Source of the DNA: an uncultured Clostridium sp.
GTDB taxonomy: Bacteria; Bacillota; Clostridia; Christensenellales; CAG-138
Reading direction: 5' to 3'
Assembly: GCA_900542285.1 (NCBI GenBank)
Contig: UQNF01000001.1
Coordinates: 62,001 to 126,000, forward strand
DNA: 64,000 nt
The notes beneath the pieces are model-generated. The model made no database searches, was not told the DNA's origin, and worked only from the letters and a program-made list of their open reading frames with translations. This document shows positions 24,230 through 33,556 of this stretch, piece after piece. Positions within the stretch are counted from its first letter, which is position 1; every line of letters starts with the position of its first letter. The position numbers and the translations under genes are program-made.

Positions 24230-25713
24230 ACAATAATCGTGAAGAATTGAGCAGTATCATCAGAGAACAGATACGCTCATACAAATCAAGAATTGAGATG
24301 TCTGAGATAGGCACCGTCATTCTCGTCGGCGACGGCATTGCACGCGCGCACGGACTGCGCAACTGCATGTCCAGCGAGCTGCTCGAATTTGATGACGGCA
24401 GCTTTGGTATGGCGCAGAACCTTGAGGATGAAACCGTTTCCATCGCCATCCTTTCAGATGAATACGATATTAAAGAGGGTTCTCAGGTCAGACGTACCGG
24501 AAAGGTTCTGTCCGTTCCCGTTGGAGAGGCCTTGCTTGGGCGTGTTGTAAACGCTTTGGGCAAGCCGATAGACGGTAAAGGTCCCGCCGAGTGTTCCGCT
24601 GCCCGTCCCATAGAATCAGACGCCCCCGGTATCATCGAGAGAAAGAGCGTTTCCGTACCTCTTCAGACCGGAATAAAGGCCATTGACGGAATGATCCCCA
24701 TCGGCAGAGGTCAGCGTGAGCTTATCATCGGTGACCGTCAGACCGGCAAGACCGAGATAGCGATCGACACCATCATTAATCAGCGCAACAGCAATGTTCT
24801 CTGCGTTTATGTTGCGATAGGTCAAAAGAATTCTTCGGTAGCACAGATAGCGAATGAGCTTGAACGTGAAGGCGCTATGGAATACACCATCATCGTTTCC
24901 GCCTCCGCTGCCGAAAGCGCGCCCCTTCAGTACATTGCGCCCTATGCAGGCTGTGCAATGGCTGAATACTTCCGTGAGCAGGGCAAGGATGTTCTCATCA
25001 TCTATGATGATTTAAGCAAGCACGCCGTTGCTTACCGCGCGCTCTCTCTCCTGCTCCGCCGTCCCCCGGGACGCGAAGCTTTCCCCGGAGATGTTTTCTA
25101 CCTGCATTCAAGGCTGCTCGAGCGAGCCGCCTGTGTCGCCCCCGAATACGGCGGCGGTTCTATTACCGCAATGCCCATCATTGAAACGCAGGCAGGCGAT
25201 GTTTCCGCATACATTCCCACTAATGTTATCTCGATAACCGACGGACAGATATTCCTTGAAACAGAGCTTTTCCATTCAGGCATTATGCCGGCCATCAACC
25301 CCGGCATTTCCGTCAGCCGTGTTGGCGGCGCTGCTCAGCTCAAGGGTATGAAGAAGGTCTCGGGCGAGCTTAAGCTTCTGTACTCCCAGTACATAGAGCT
25401 TAAATCCTTTGCGCAGTTCGGCAGCGATCTGGATTCCGACACCAAGGCAAGGCTTGCACTTGGCGAAAGGATCGTTGAAGTGCTGAAGCAAGGCCGTAAC
25501 TCCCCTGTTTCGGCAGGCTGTCAGGTCGCAATAATCTATGCGGTCATCAACGGCTATCTGAACTCCGTGCCTCTTAACAAAATACATGAGTATGAACAGA
25601 GGCTGTACGATAAGCTCAACCGTGAAGCCAAGGATTGGCTGCGCAGAATCGATGAGAACCACTTTGAGCAGGAGGACATTGACAGACTGCGTCAGATCCT
25701 CGATGAAGTTTGA
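24226..25713 (+). CDS. atpA: ATP synthase F1 subunit alpha
   Basis: Non-catalytic nucleotide-binding subunit, 495 residues. Seen: an N-terminal beta-barrel, the P-loop GDRQTGKTEIA, the conserved RPPGREAFPGDVFYLHSRLL stretch, and the alpha-specific motif PAINPGISVSRVGGAAQ, which holds the arginine finger region. Length and order of motifs are normal. The start overlaps the atpH stop as ATGA. Confidence 0.98.
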   Translation: MNNNREELSSIIREQIRSYKSRIEMSEIGTVILVGDGIARAHGLRNCMSSELLEFDDGSFGMAQNLEDETVSIAILSDEYDIKEGSQVRRTGKVLSVPVGEALLGRVVNALGKPIDGKGPAECSAARPIESDAPGIIERKSVSVPLQTGIKAIDGMIPIGRGQRELIIGDRQTGKTEIAIDTIINQRNSNVLCVYVAIGQKNSSVAQIANELEREGAMEYTIIVSASAAESAPLQYIAPYAGCAMAEYFREQGKDVLIIYDDLSKHAVAYRALSLLLRRPPGREAFPGDVFYLHSRLLERAACVAPEYGGGSITAMPIIETQAGDVSAYIPTNVISITDGQIFLETELFHSGIMPAINPGISVSRVGGAAQLKGMKKVSGELKLLYSQYIELKSFAQFGSDLDSDTKARLALGERIVEVLKQGRNSPVSAGCQVAIIYAVINGYLNSVPLNKIHEYEQRLYDKLNREAKDWLRRIDENHFEQEDIDRLRQILDEV

Positions 25714-25730
25714 TAAGAAAGGCAGCGTAA

Positions 25731-26537
25731 ATGGGAGCGGATACCAAGCTTCTTAGAAACCGAATAAAGAGCGTTGATTCTACGCTGCACCTGACCAAAG
25801 CCATGGGGCTTGTTGCATCGTCAAAGATTAGGCGTGCAACGGCTTCCATGCTGCGCGGACGCGAGTATTCGGAATCCGTATCCGGCATCATCAGCAGCCT
25901 CGTATGCTGCCGGGATTGTCTGCGGAGTCCCTATATGCAGGAGCGCAGCGGCGGTGCTACCAGACTCATCGTCATTGCCGGTGACAGAGGCTTAGCCGGA
26001 GGATACAACGCCAACATCTTCCGTGCGGTCAGGGACTACTATAGCAATGTTGAGCTCATACCCATCGGCAAGCGCTGCTGTGACCGTTACGACGCGGAGC
26101 AGAATACCGCCGAAGGCTTCACGCATGAGGACTCGATGCGGCTTGCAGCTATGCTCTGCGATGAATTCAAAAGCGGAAAATATGACAGACTCGGCATACT
26201 TTGGACCAAGTACATCTCCATGATGACCCAGGTGCCCGAGGTCACATGGCTGCTGCCCCTTCAAAGGACGCAGGACAGTAAGCAGATGGACATAGTATTT
26301 GAGCCGGATGAACTTACGGTGCTTGATTCCGCCGTACCCGAATATGTTGCCGGGAAGCTTACAGCCGCTGTTCGCGAAAGCTTCGCATGTGAGATTGCGG
26401 CAAGGCGTATGGCAATGGATTCAGCCGGCAAGAATGCGCAGCAGATGATAGACGATCTGATGCTTCAGTACAACCGCGCAAGACAGGGCGCGATTACCCA
26501 AGAAATTACCGAAATCGTTGCCGGAAGCGGACAATAG
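25731..26537 (+). CDS. atpG: ATP synthase F1 subunit gamma
   Basis: Central rotor shaft. 268 residues, slightly shorter than the usual 280-290. The N-terminal helix NRIKSVDSTLHLTKAMGLVASSKI and the C-terminal helix with RMAMDSAGKNAQQMIDDLMLQYNRARQ form the antiparallel coiled coil; the middle Rossmann-like domain contains VIAGDRGLAGGYN. These three blocks are diagnostic for gamma. Confidence 0.96.
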   Translation: MGADTKLLRNRIKSVDSTLHLTKAMGLVASSKIRRATASMLRGREYSESVSGIISSLVCCRDCLRSPYMQERSGGATRLIVIAGDRGLAGGYNANIFRAVRDYYSNVELIPIGKRCCDRYDAEQNTAEGFTHEDSMRLAAMLCDEFKSGKYDRLGILWTKYISMMTQVPEVTWLLPLQRTQDSKQMDIVFEPDELTVLDSAVPEYVAGKLTAAVRESFACEIAARRMAMDSAGKNAQQMIDDLMLQYNRARQGAITQEITEIVAGSGQ

Positions 26538-26554
26538 AAAGGAACGGTCAAGGT

Positions 26555-27973
26555 TTGAAAGAGAATACTTCAAAAAAAGAAACCAATATGGGCGTTGTAG
26601 CGCAGGTCATGGGCCCCGTTGTTGATGTCCGATTTGAAAGCGGTCAGCTGCCGGGCATCAACAATGCGCTCACAATTCCAAACGGCAATAAGACGCTCAC
26701 GGTCGAAGTTGCGCAGCATATCGGCGACAACACCGTGCGCTGCATCGCAATGTCATCAACGGACGGGCTTATGCGCGGAACCCCGGTTACCGATACCGAG
26801 GCCGGTATCAGTGTGCCCGTCGGCGAATGCACGCTCGGCAGGATCTTTAATGTGCTGGGCGACGCAGTCGATAATCAGCCCAATCCGGAAGGCTGCGAAA
26901 GATGGAACATCCATCGTCCTGCTCCCGATTATGCAGATCTTGCCACAACGACCGAGGTGCTTGAAACCGGCATCAAGGTCATCGACCTTATCTGCCCGTA
27001 CTCCAAGGGCGGCAAAATCGGTCTGTTTGGCGGCGCAGGCGTCGGCAAAACCGTGCTTATTATGGAGCTGATCAACAATATTGCCAAGGAACATGGCGGA
27101 CGCTCTGTCTTTACCGGCGTGGGCGAACGCACGCGTGAAGGAAATGACCTTTACAATGAGATGAAGCAATCCGGCGTTATCGCCAAGACTGCCCTCGTCT
27201 ACGGTCAGATGAACGAACCGCCGGGAGCGAGGATGCGAGTCGCACTATCCGGGCTTACGATGGCGGAATATTTCCGCGATACATTGGGCGAGGACGTGCT
27301 TTTGTTCATTGACAACATCTTTAGGTTTACCCAAGCCGGCAGCGAGGTCTCTGCACTGCTTGGGCGTATGCCGTCCGCAGTTGGTTATCAGCCCACGCTT
27401 GCCAATGAAATGGGTGCTCTTCAGGAGCGCATTACCTCTACAAAGAGAGGTTCTATCACCAGTGTTCAGGCAGTGTATGTCCCCGCTGATGACCTTACCG
27501 ACCCTGCCCCTGCAACCACTTTTGCGCATCTCGACGCCACTACTGTGCTTGCGAGAAGCATCGCTTCAAAGGGCATTTACCCGGCAGTCGATCCCCTTGA
27601 ATCCACAAGCAGGATCCTAAGCCCCGAGATCGTTGGCGAGGAGCATTATCGTGTAGCCCGTGAAGTTCAGCGAATCCTTCAGCGCTATAACGAACTCATG
27701 GACATAATCGCTATCATGGGCATGGATGAGCTGTCCGATGACGATAAGCTGCTGGTACAGCGTGCCAGGAAGATCCAAAACTTCCTCTCCCAGCCCTTCC
27801 ACGTTGCCGAAAACTTCAACGGATTCAAGGGAATTTACGTCCCTGTGTCCGAAACCATCAGAAGTTTTGCAGAGATAATCGACGGCAAGCATGATGACCT
27901 GCCCGAGTCCGCTTTCCTGTTCGTCGGCAGCATTGATGATGCCGTTGAAAAAGCGAAGCAGTTAAAGCATTGA
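26555..27973 (+). CDS. atpD: ATP synthase F1 subunit beta
   Basis: Catalytic subunit, 472 residues. Seen: P-loop GGAGVGKTVLI, the catalytic glutamate in GVGERTREGNDLY, the DELSEED-like lever MDELSDDDK, and the signature PAVDPLESTSR. The reading frame opens at TTG 26555 preceded by AAAGGAACGGTCAAGG; ATG 26588 is an alternative start but lacks a binding site, so the TTG is favoured. Confidence 0.98.
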   Translation: MKENTSKKETNMGVVAQVMGPVVDVRFESGQLPGINNALTIPNGNKTLTVEVAQHIGDNTVRCIAMSSTDGLMRGTPVTDTEAGISVPVGECTLGRIFNVLGDAVDNQPNPEGCERWNIHRPAPDYADLATTTEVLETGIKVIDLICPYSKGGKIGLFGGAGVGKTVLIMELINNIAKEHGGRSVFTGVGERTREGNDLYNEMKQSGVIAKTALVYGQMNEPPGARMRVALSGLTMAEYFRDTLGEDVLLFIDNIFRFTQAGSEVSALLGRMPSAVGYQPTLANEMGALQERITSTKRGSITSVQAVYVPADDLTDPAPATTFAHLDATTVLARSIASKGIYPAVDPLESTSRILSPEIVGEEHYRVAREVQRILQRYNELMDIIAIMGMDELSDDDKLLVQRARKIQNFLSQPFHVAENFNGFKGIYVPVSETIRSFAEIIDGKHDDLPESAFLFVGSIDDAVEKAKQLKH

Positions 27974-27977
27974 TAAG

Positions 27978-28250
27978 ATGAAAGAGTTCAACCTTAGAAT
28001 TTCAACACCCGAAGGCGATGTGTTTAATGGTTCGGCTATATTTCTCAGCCTGCGCGGCGCAGAGGGCGACCTTGCGGTCATGGCAGGCCACGTCCCGTTC
28101 ATTACCACAGTCAAGGCCGGGAACTGCAAGGTCGAAACGCCGAACGAGGCCGATAGCTTTTCCGGAACAGTTCCCGGAGGACTTCTGACCGTTGATCACG
28201 ATCAGGTTACCCTTATTTGCGGAAGCTTTTCCGAAGAAGAGTCTAATTGA
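27978..28250 (+). CDS. atpC: ATP synthase F1 subunit epsilon, N-terminal domain only
   Basis: 90 residues covering just the beta-sandwich domain that binds gamma and the c-ring (LRISTPEGDVF, GHVPFITTVKAG, GGLLTVDHDQVTLICG). The usual C-terminal helix-turn-helix of about 45 residues, which inhibits ATP hydrolysis, is missing. The stop at 28248-28250 follows SFSEEESN, and the next 100 bases do not continue the domain in any frame, so this looks like a genuinely short form rather than a frameshift. It lies five bases after atpD. Confidence 0.93.
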   Translation: MKEFNLRISTPEGDVFNGSAIFLSLRGAEGDLAVMAGHVPFITTVKAGNCKVETPNEADSFSGTVPGGLLTVDHDQVTLICGSFSEEESN

Positions 28251-28367
28251 TTGCGTACTTTTCCTGCTCTTCTCCCAATGGAGTACTCGGCGATTGGCAC
28301 ATTGCTGATCGGGAATGCTGCACACCGTTTCATATATTTAGTTTGCTGTTAGTGTGAGGTGAAGATA

Positions 28368-29075
28368 ATGATCCCCAAAGTCATCCATTACTGTTGGTTT
28401 GGCCGCAGAGAAAAGCCAAAGCTTGCAAAAAAGTGCATTGCCAGCTGGAAAAAGTATTGCCCCGACTACGAGATAGTCGAATGGAATGAGGATAACTTTG
28501 ATATAAGCGCTAACGGCTATACGCAGAAGTGCTATAATGAGAAAAGTTTCGCTTTTCTTAGCGATTATGTTCGTTTGATGGTCATAGCCGAACAAGGCGG
28601 CATTTACTTTGATACGGATGTTGAGCTAATTCGTCCTATTGACGGATTACTGACAAATCCGGCATTTTTTGGCTTTGAGGATTCAGAGCATGTTAATACC
28701 GGACTTGGCTTTGGCGCTGAGCCCGGTAACCCTGCGGTACAAGCCATGCTGCGGGAATACGATGTATTATTTCAAGGGGATATACCGGCCATTGGCTGCC
28801 CCATACTAAATACCGCGGCATTGGTTAAGATGGGACTATGTCTCAATGGAGAAAAGCAGGATCTGGGCGTTGCCATTGTCTATCCGGCTGACTTCTTTAA
28901 TCCCTATGACGACCCCACGGGTCGGCTCAGCAAAACAAATAACACCATTTCTATTCACTGGTACTCCAAAAGCTGGATGAGTAAGTATTCAATCCTGCGC
29001 AGTAAGCTGACGAAACCCCTTCACAGATTGCTTGGCAAGGATTTTTTTCGTAAAGGAAAAAGGAATTGTCGATGA
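28368..29075 (+). CDS. Glycosyltransferase with DXD motif (GT32/capsular type)
   Basis: First gene of the polysaccharide cluster. 235 residues; predicted to transfer a sugar from a nucleotide donor at the cytoplasmic membrane. Seen: the family start IPKVIHYCWFGR, the ADYVRL-like block FLSDYVRLMVIAEQGGIYFDTDVEL containing the DXD metal site DTD, and NTGLGFGAEPGNPAVQ, all typical of the OCH1/capsular sugar-binding DXD family. The ATG at 28368 has TGAGGTGAAGATA upstream; GTG 28359 would include the binding site. The stop overlaps the next start as ATGA. Confidence 0.85.
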   Translation: MIPKVIHYCWFGRREKPKLAKKCIASWKKYCPDYEIVEWNEDNFDISANGYTQKCYNEKSFAFLSDYVRLMVIAEQGGIYFDTDVELIRPIDGLLTNPAFFGFEDSEHVNTGLGFGAEPGNPAVQAMLREYDVLFQGDIPAIGCPILNTAALVKMGLCLNGEKQDLGVAIVYPADFFNPYDDPTGRLSKTNNTISIHWYSKSWMSKYSILRSKLTKPLHRLLGKDFFRKGKRNCR

Positions 29076-29626
29076 AGCCGTACCTATTGGTTTTATACAA
29101 TCGAATTCGTTTTGGATTGCGAAAACTATTTCGCTGTAACGGCTTCATCTCGGCATCGGTTCAGCTTTTGGGCCGCAATACACGGCTGTCGCTTTCTAAG
29201 ACAAGCCATGTCGCATTCGGATCGCATCTTGTCAGCGACGGCAGGCTGGTGATCGTTGTGGGGCCAAACGCCTGCTTAACCGTCGGTGAACGAACTTATT
29301 TCAATGAGGGATCGATGATCAGCTGCCTCGAAGCAGTTTCTATTGGCCATGGCTGCCGATTCGGTCCTAATGTCAAGATTTTTGATAACGATCATCGGTT
29401 CTCTGCGAAGCACGGAGTATCTCAGGAGCACATTACTGCACCCGTGACTATCGGAGCTCATTGCTGGCTTGGCGCAAATGTTACTATTCTCAGAGGAACG
29501 CAAATTGGCGACAACTGCGTTATCGGTGCCGGTTGTGTGGTAAAAGGCAGTATTCCTGCCGGCTCTTTGGTAACGCAGTCGCGCGAACTGAATATTCGCC
29601 CAATTCGTGACGAGGAGGAAGCATGA
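29072..29626 (+). CDS. Hexapeptide-repeat acyltransferase
   Basis: 184-residue left-handed beta-helix protein likely to O-acetylate the polysaccharide or a sugar intermediate. Hexapeptide repeats run through the second half: VSIGHGCRFGPNVKIFDND, then VTIGAHCWLGANVTILRG, TQIGDNCVIGAGCVV. The DNDHRF motif supplies the catalytic histidine of the maltose/galactoside acetyltransferase group. ATGA overlaps at both ends tie it to its neighbours. Confidence 0.85.
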   Translation: MKPYLLVLYNRIRFGLRKLFRCNGFISASVQLLGRNTRLSLSKTSHVAFGSHLVSDGRLVIVVGPNACLTVGERTYFNEGSMISCLEAVSIGHGCRFGPNVKIFDNDHRFSAKHGVSQEHITAPVTIGAHCWLGANVTILRGTQIGDNCVIGAGCVVKGSIPAGSLVTQSRELNIRPIRDEEEA

Positions 29627-30816
29627 AGAAAAAGATACTGTTCATCATGCCCTCCATGTTTATCGGCGGTGCGGAAAGAAGTCTGCTGGGTATTTTTGAG
29701 GCGATCGATTATTCTCAATACGATGTCTCCTTATTTCTGTACAGGCATGAAGGAGAGTTCCTCTCGTATATTCCCAAGCAGATAAATCTACTGCCTCCGA
29801 TGCCGGAGTATGGAACATTCGATGTTCCTATCCGTTCTTTGCTGTTTACTAAGAGAAGGAGATTCGGCGCTGCAAGACTGCTGTCAAAGATAGCGCTGAA
29901 GCTGCACTGCCTGCTTTCCGGAGAAAAGAACGGTATCTGGATGTCAATGCAGTACACATCACGATATCTGCTTCCGCTCCTGCCCGAGATCCCCGGCAAA
30001 TACGATTTGGGCGTCATGTTCCTTGGGGTCGCCGATACATTGATCCATAGGGTATCGGCTGAGAAAAAGGTAGCTTGGTGTCATACGGATTATGACACGC
30101 TCTATCCTAACAGGAAAATGGATCGCAGCACCTATGCGGCTTTGGATCGTGTCGTTTTTGTATCGGATTCCTGCCGTGAGAAGGTCTTGCGCTACTATCC
30201 CGAGCTGAAAGACGGGACGCAGGTCATCGAAAACATACTTGGGGAAAGACTGCTTAAAGAGCAGGCAGAAGCAGCAATTGATGACATGCCCCATCAAGAG
30301 GATGGCTATGTGCTGCTTTCGATAGGAAGATTCTCCGCTGCCAAAAATTTTGATAATGTGCCAGATATTTGCAGGCGGATTCAAATAAAGGGTCTCAATG
30401 TGAAGTGGTACCTAATAGGATATGGTGGCGATGAGGATTTGATTCGAAGTCGGATCAAAGAAGCAGGCATGGATGAGACCGTAATACTGCTCGGTAAACG
30501 CGAAAACCCTTATCCCTATATCAAAGCCTGCGATCTCTATGTTCAGCCCAGCAGGTTCGAAGGAAAGTGCGTTACCGTCCGTGAAGCTCAGATGCTTGGC
30601 AAGCCCGTCGTCATCACCCGCTATGCCACTTCTGCGGATCAGCTTGAAGAAGGCGTAGACGGCGTGATCGTGCCCATGGATAATGAAGGGTGCGCCGAAG
30701 GGATCGCCTCCCTGCTGCGCGACCCCGAGCGAATGGAACGGTTGGTGCATGCATGCAGGCAAAGAGATTATTCCAACCGGGAAGAGATAGAAAAACTGGA
30801 GCAGATTGTGGGGTGA
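29623..30816 (+). CDS. GT4-family glycosyltransferase
   Basis: 397-residue GT-B-fold retaining transferase. The N-terminal domain begins KKILFIMPSMFIGGAERSLLG, the GGAE acceptor-side motif. The C-terminal donor domain has LLSIGRFSAAKNFDNV and the ExxxxxxxE-type block PSRFEGKCVTVREAQMLGKPVV, where E and E bind the nucleotide sugar. Donor and acceptor cannot be told from the sequence. Resembles the third gene downstream (31839) in its N-terminus, so the two may have arisen by duplication. Confidence 0.9.
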   Translation: MKKKILFIMPSMFIGGAERSLLGIFEAIDYSQYDVSLFLYRHEGEFLSYIPKQINLLPPMPEYGTFDVPIRSLLFTKRRRFGAARLLSKIALKLHCLLSGEKNGIWMSMQYTSRYLLPLLPEIPGKYDLGVMFLGVADTLIHRVSAEKKVAWCHTDYDTLYPNRKMDRSTYAALDRVVFVSDSCREKVLRYYPELKDGTQVIENILGERLLKEQAEAAIDDMPHQEDGYVLLSIGRFSAAKNFDNVPDICRRIQIKGLNVKWYLIGYGGDEDLIRSRIKEAGMDETVILLGKRENPYPYIKACDLYVQPSRFEGKCVTVREAQMLGKPVVITRYATSADQLEEGVDGVIVPMDNEGCAEGIASLLRDPERMERLVHACRQRDYSNREEIEKLEQIVG

Positions 30817-30820
30817 TATT

Positions 30821-31834
30821 GTGCCGAGTGTCAGCGTCATTGTTCCCGTGTTTAACGGAGCAGAGTTCCTCCGTCCTTGCATAGATAGCATCTTGGCCCA
30901 AACATTTAGAGATTTGGAAATCATCCTTGTCGATGATGGCTCAACGGATGATAGTCCATTGATCTGTGATAGTTATGCCTCTCAGGATAAGCGAGTCATA
31001 TCCATCCACCAAATAAATGCAGGTGCTGCTGCCGCAAGAAACCATGGTTTAGCCGTCGCATCCGGAAAATACGTCACATTTGTTGACTGTGATGACTGGA
31101 TTGACAATGATATGTACGAGCACATGGTCATTACAGCAGAGACTAAGAAATGCGATCTGGTGATATGTGACTGCATTAAGGAGTTTGGCACAGACAGACA
31201 GCTATACACTCATGATTTCCCGGGTGGCTATTTCGATCGCAATACGATGGTGCTTCGATACTTTCCACAGCTCTTAATGCCTGATACGATGGAGTATCCG
31301 ATCACTATATCCAATTGTCTGCTGTTAATCTGTCGAAGCGTAATCATAGAAAACAATCTTTCATTTCCTGATGGGATGCGTTTCTCTGAGGACTTGCTTT
31401 TTGGTTCTGAAGTCGGCTATTTCTCACAAAGCATGACTTACCTGAAGGGTTATGCTCCGTACCATTACCGGCAAAACCCGCATTCGGTCACTCGAACATC
31501 GTTCAGCGATAAGTGGCCTCTGCTTCTGGAACTTTATCGCCGTATCAAGCAGAGTTTCGAACAAAAGAGAGACTTTGATTTTGCGCCCCAGATCCATCGG
31601 TGTATGCTGTTTTTCGTTTACATGTCAATGAATCATCGGCTTACCGCCAAGGTCTCGATTGCGCAGTTTTTCCGTGATGCAAGCGTTGTGCTTGATAATG
31701 TCGAGGTGCGACAAGCTTTGAAGTCCATCCGTGTTTGTCGGCTACAGATTTCTTGGAAGCTGAAAGCAATTACTTTAATATACAAGATAAAGCTGCTTCG
31801 CCCAGCTTTGCTCTTGTTAAGGAACCGGTGCTGA
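30821..31834 (+). CDS. GT2-family glycosyltransferase
   Basis: 337-residue GT-A inverting transferase. Seen: PSVSVIVPVFNGAEFLRPCI at the N-terminus, IILVDDGSTDDSP with the UDP-binding aspartates, and FVDCDDWIDNDMYEHM, the DXD metal motif of the family. The GTG start at 30821 has GGGG seven bases upstream and follows the previous stop by four bases; TTG 30806 would overlap the preceding gene. The C-terminal 130 residues are basic and may contact the membrane. Confidence 0.88.
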   Translation: MPSVSVIVPVFNGAEFLRPCIDSILAQTFRDLEIILVDDGSTDDSPLICDSYASQDKRVISIHQINAGAAAARNHGLAVASGKYVTFVDCDDWIDNDMYEHMVITAETKKCDLVICDCIKEFGTDRQLYTHDFPGGYFDRNTMVLRYFPQLLMPDTMEYPITISNCLLLICRSVIIENNLSFPDGMRFSEDLLFGSEVGYFSQSMTYLKGYAPYHYRQNPHSVTRTSFSDKWPLLLELYRRIKQSFEQKRDFDFAPQIHRCMLFFVYMSMNHRLTAKVSIAQFFRDASVVLDNVEVRQALKSIRVCRLQISWKLKAITLIYKIKLLRPALLLLRNRC

Positions 31835-31838
31835 TTTC

Positions 31839-32996
31839 ATGAAGGAAAAGATTCTTTTCATTAATGGGCATTTGAATACAGGCGGAGTTGAAAAGTCTCT
31901 TCTTGACATTTTGCAGCATATTGACTATAACAAGTATGATGTTGACTTATTGCTGCTGGAGGAACTGGGAGACTATGCTTCTGAGCTTCCTAAAAATGTT
32001 CGGGTAAATCTTCGCAGTTTGAAAAACACTTACGGCACAGCTATTAGAAGTCTGCTTCAATGTATCCATAAACGAGATTGGTTTTGCTTCCGGATGCGCC
32101 TGATTTTTATTCTGATGAAGTTTTTTGGACAAGAACGGATTCGTCTTGCGCGAAAGCTGCTTACCGACAATCGGGATTACGATTGCGTGATTGGCTTCCG
32201 ATCCGGAATATGTACACAGATCGCTGCTTTTGCCGTCAATGCTGATAAACGGATCACATGGTGGCATCACGGTGAGATCAATGTGACACATGACAGCTAT
32301 TTGGGGGCTGTCGATTTATGCGATAAGATTGCAGTTGTTTCCAACGCCTGCCGCTCTATGCTGACATCGGAGTTTCCGTCATTTACAGCCAAGATGGTAA
32401 TCATACCAAACATGGTTGATATTGATGCTATAAAGAACAAAGCAGCAGCATATATGCCCTATCAAAAGCATGTGCTGAATATTGTGACTGTCAGCAGACT
32501 CTCACCAGAAAAGCACATTGAAAACGCTATCTATGCTGCAAAGCAGTTAAAGGAGTCCGGTATCGCATTTTTCTGGCATCTGATAGGCAGCGGCAATGCA
32601 AAAACTGATCTTTTCAAGACTGCTAATGAAGCCGGAGTAACTGATTGCTTCATATTCGAAGGGAATCAACCAAATCCGTATCCGTATTTGAAACATGCGG
32701 ACTTGTTCGTACATCCTTCCTATGTTGAATCTCAAGGCCTTGTTGTCCTCGAGGCAATGGCGCTCGGCATCCCTTGTGTGGTGACCAGGTCCCTTGGCCC
32801 CTGCGAATACATTGTTGACGGCGTTAACGGGGTATTAACAGAGCAGAGCCCGGAGTCTCTTGCGGAAAAAGTACTGGATATCCTTACCGACCGAGTCCTG
32901 TACGAACGAATTAAAGCAAATACGCGCTGTCCGGAGCAGTTCGCGCCGGAGAATGTAATGCAAAAAATCGAATTGCTCTTGGAGGATAAGCAATGA
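31839..32996 (+). CDS. GT4-family glycosyltransferase
   Basis: 385-residue GT-B transferase starting KEKILFINGHLNTGGVEKSLLDIL. The donor domain carries IVTVSRLSPEKHIENAI and the block HPSYVESQGLVVLEAMALGIPCV with the two nucleotide-sugar-binding glutamates. Its N-terminus parallels the GT4 enzyme at 29623 (both have an [AV]E[RK]SLL motif after GG and both include IDY-N/S-x-YDV), so the two look like paralogues acting on successive linkages. The stop overlaps the next gene as ATGA. Confidence 0.9.
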   Translation: MKEKILFINGHLNTGGVEKSLLDILQHIDYNKYDVDLLLLEELGDYASELPKNVRVNLRSLKNTYGTAIRSLLQCIHKRDWFCFRMRLIFILMKFFGQERIRLARKLLTDNRDYDCVIGFRSGICTQIAAFAVNADKRITWWHHGEINVTHDSYLGAVDLCDKIAVVSNACRSMLTSEFPSFTAKMVIIPNMVDIDAIKNKAAAYMPYQKHVLNIVTVSRLSPEKHIENAIYAAKQLKESGIAFFWHLIGSGNAKTDLFKTANEAGVTDCFIFEGNQPNPYPYLKHADLFVHPSYVESQGLVVLEAMALGIPCVVTRSLGPCEYIVDGVNGVLTEQSPESLAEKVLDILTDRVLYERIKANTRCPEQFAPENVMQKIELLLEDKQ

Positions 32997-33544
32997 AAGA
33001 AAGCTCTATGTTATATAGAATACTGGTCAAGCTTGGGATAAAAAAGCCAATCGATTACAATAGTATTGAGTATTTGCGTTCCCGTGGCGTTCAGATCGGA
33101 GATAATGTACATATTCTCAACTCGCTTATTGATTTCGACCACGGCTTTCTTGTTTCTATCGGTAACAATGTCACGCTGACAGGGGTAAGAATATTGGCAC
33201 ATGACGCCAGTACTCAAATTCCGCTCGGGGTAAGTAAGGTTGGCCGCGTTACCATTGGCGATGAAGTATTCATTGGCCAAGGAGCAATAGTACTTCCCAA
33301 CACTCATATCGGCAGTCGGGTTGTTATTGGCGCTGGAGCAGTCGTTTCTCGTGATATTCCAGACAACTCAGTTGCAGTCGGTAACCCCATCCAGATTATT
33401 GGAACCTATGATGATTTCGTTGAGAGGCATAGAAAACAGATGCTTGAGCGTCCGGTGTATCATACTCTATGGTCGGAAAAAACTCTGGATGAGAAGGACC
33501 GGATGCGAAATGAACTGGTTGACGGAATCGGATATGACCCATAA
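32993..33544 (+). CDS. Hexapeptide-repeat acyltransferase
   Basis: 183-residue left-handed beta-helix transferase, distinct from the one at 29072. Repeats: VQIGDNVHILNSLID, VSIGNNVTLTGVRI, VTIGDEVFIGQGAIVLPNTHIGSRVVIGAGAVV, closing with the family C-cap DIPDNSVAVGNP. The HDAS stretch holds a histidine that could be catalytic. Likely adds an acetyl or other acyl group to the glycan. Confidence 0.85.
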   Translation: MKESSMLYRILVKLGIKKPIDYNSIEYLRSRGVQIGDNVHILNSLIDFDHGFLVSIGNNVTLTGVRILAHDASTQIPLGVSKVGRVTIGDEVFIGQGAIVLPNTHIGSRVVIGAGAVVSRDIPDNSVAVGNPIQIIGTYDDFVERHRKQMLERPVYHTLWSEKTLDEKDRMRNELVDGIGYDP

Positions 33545-33556
33545 GGAGAAGAAATT

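Noticed and set aside
28251..28367. A terminator or promoter between atpC and the glycosyltransferase.
   Set aside because: No convincing hairpin or paired -35/-10 was found, so readthrough from the ATP synthase operon cannot be excluded.
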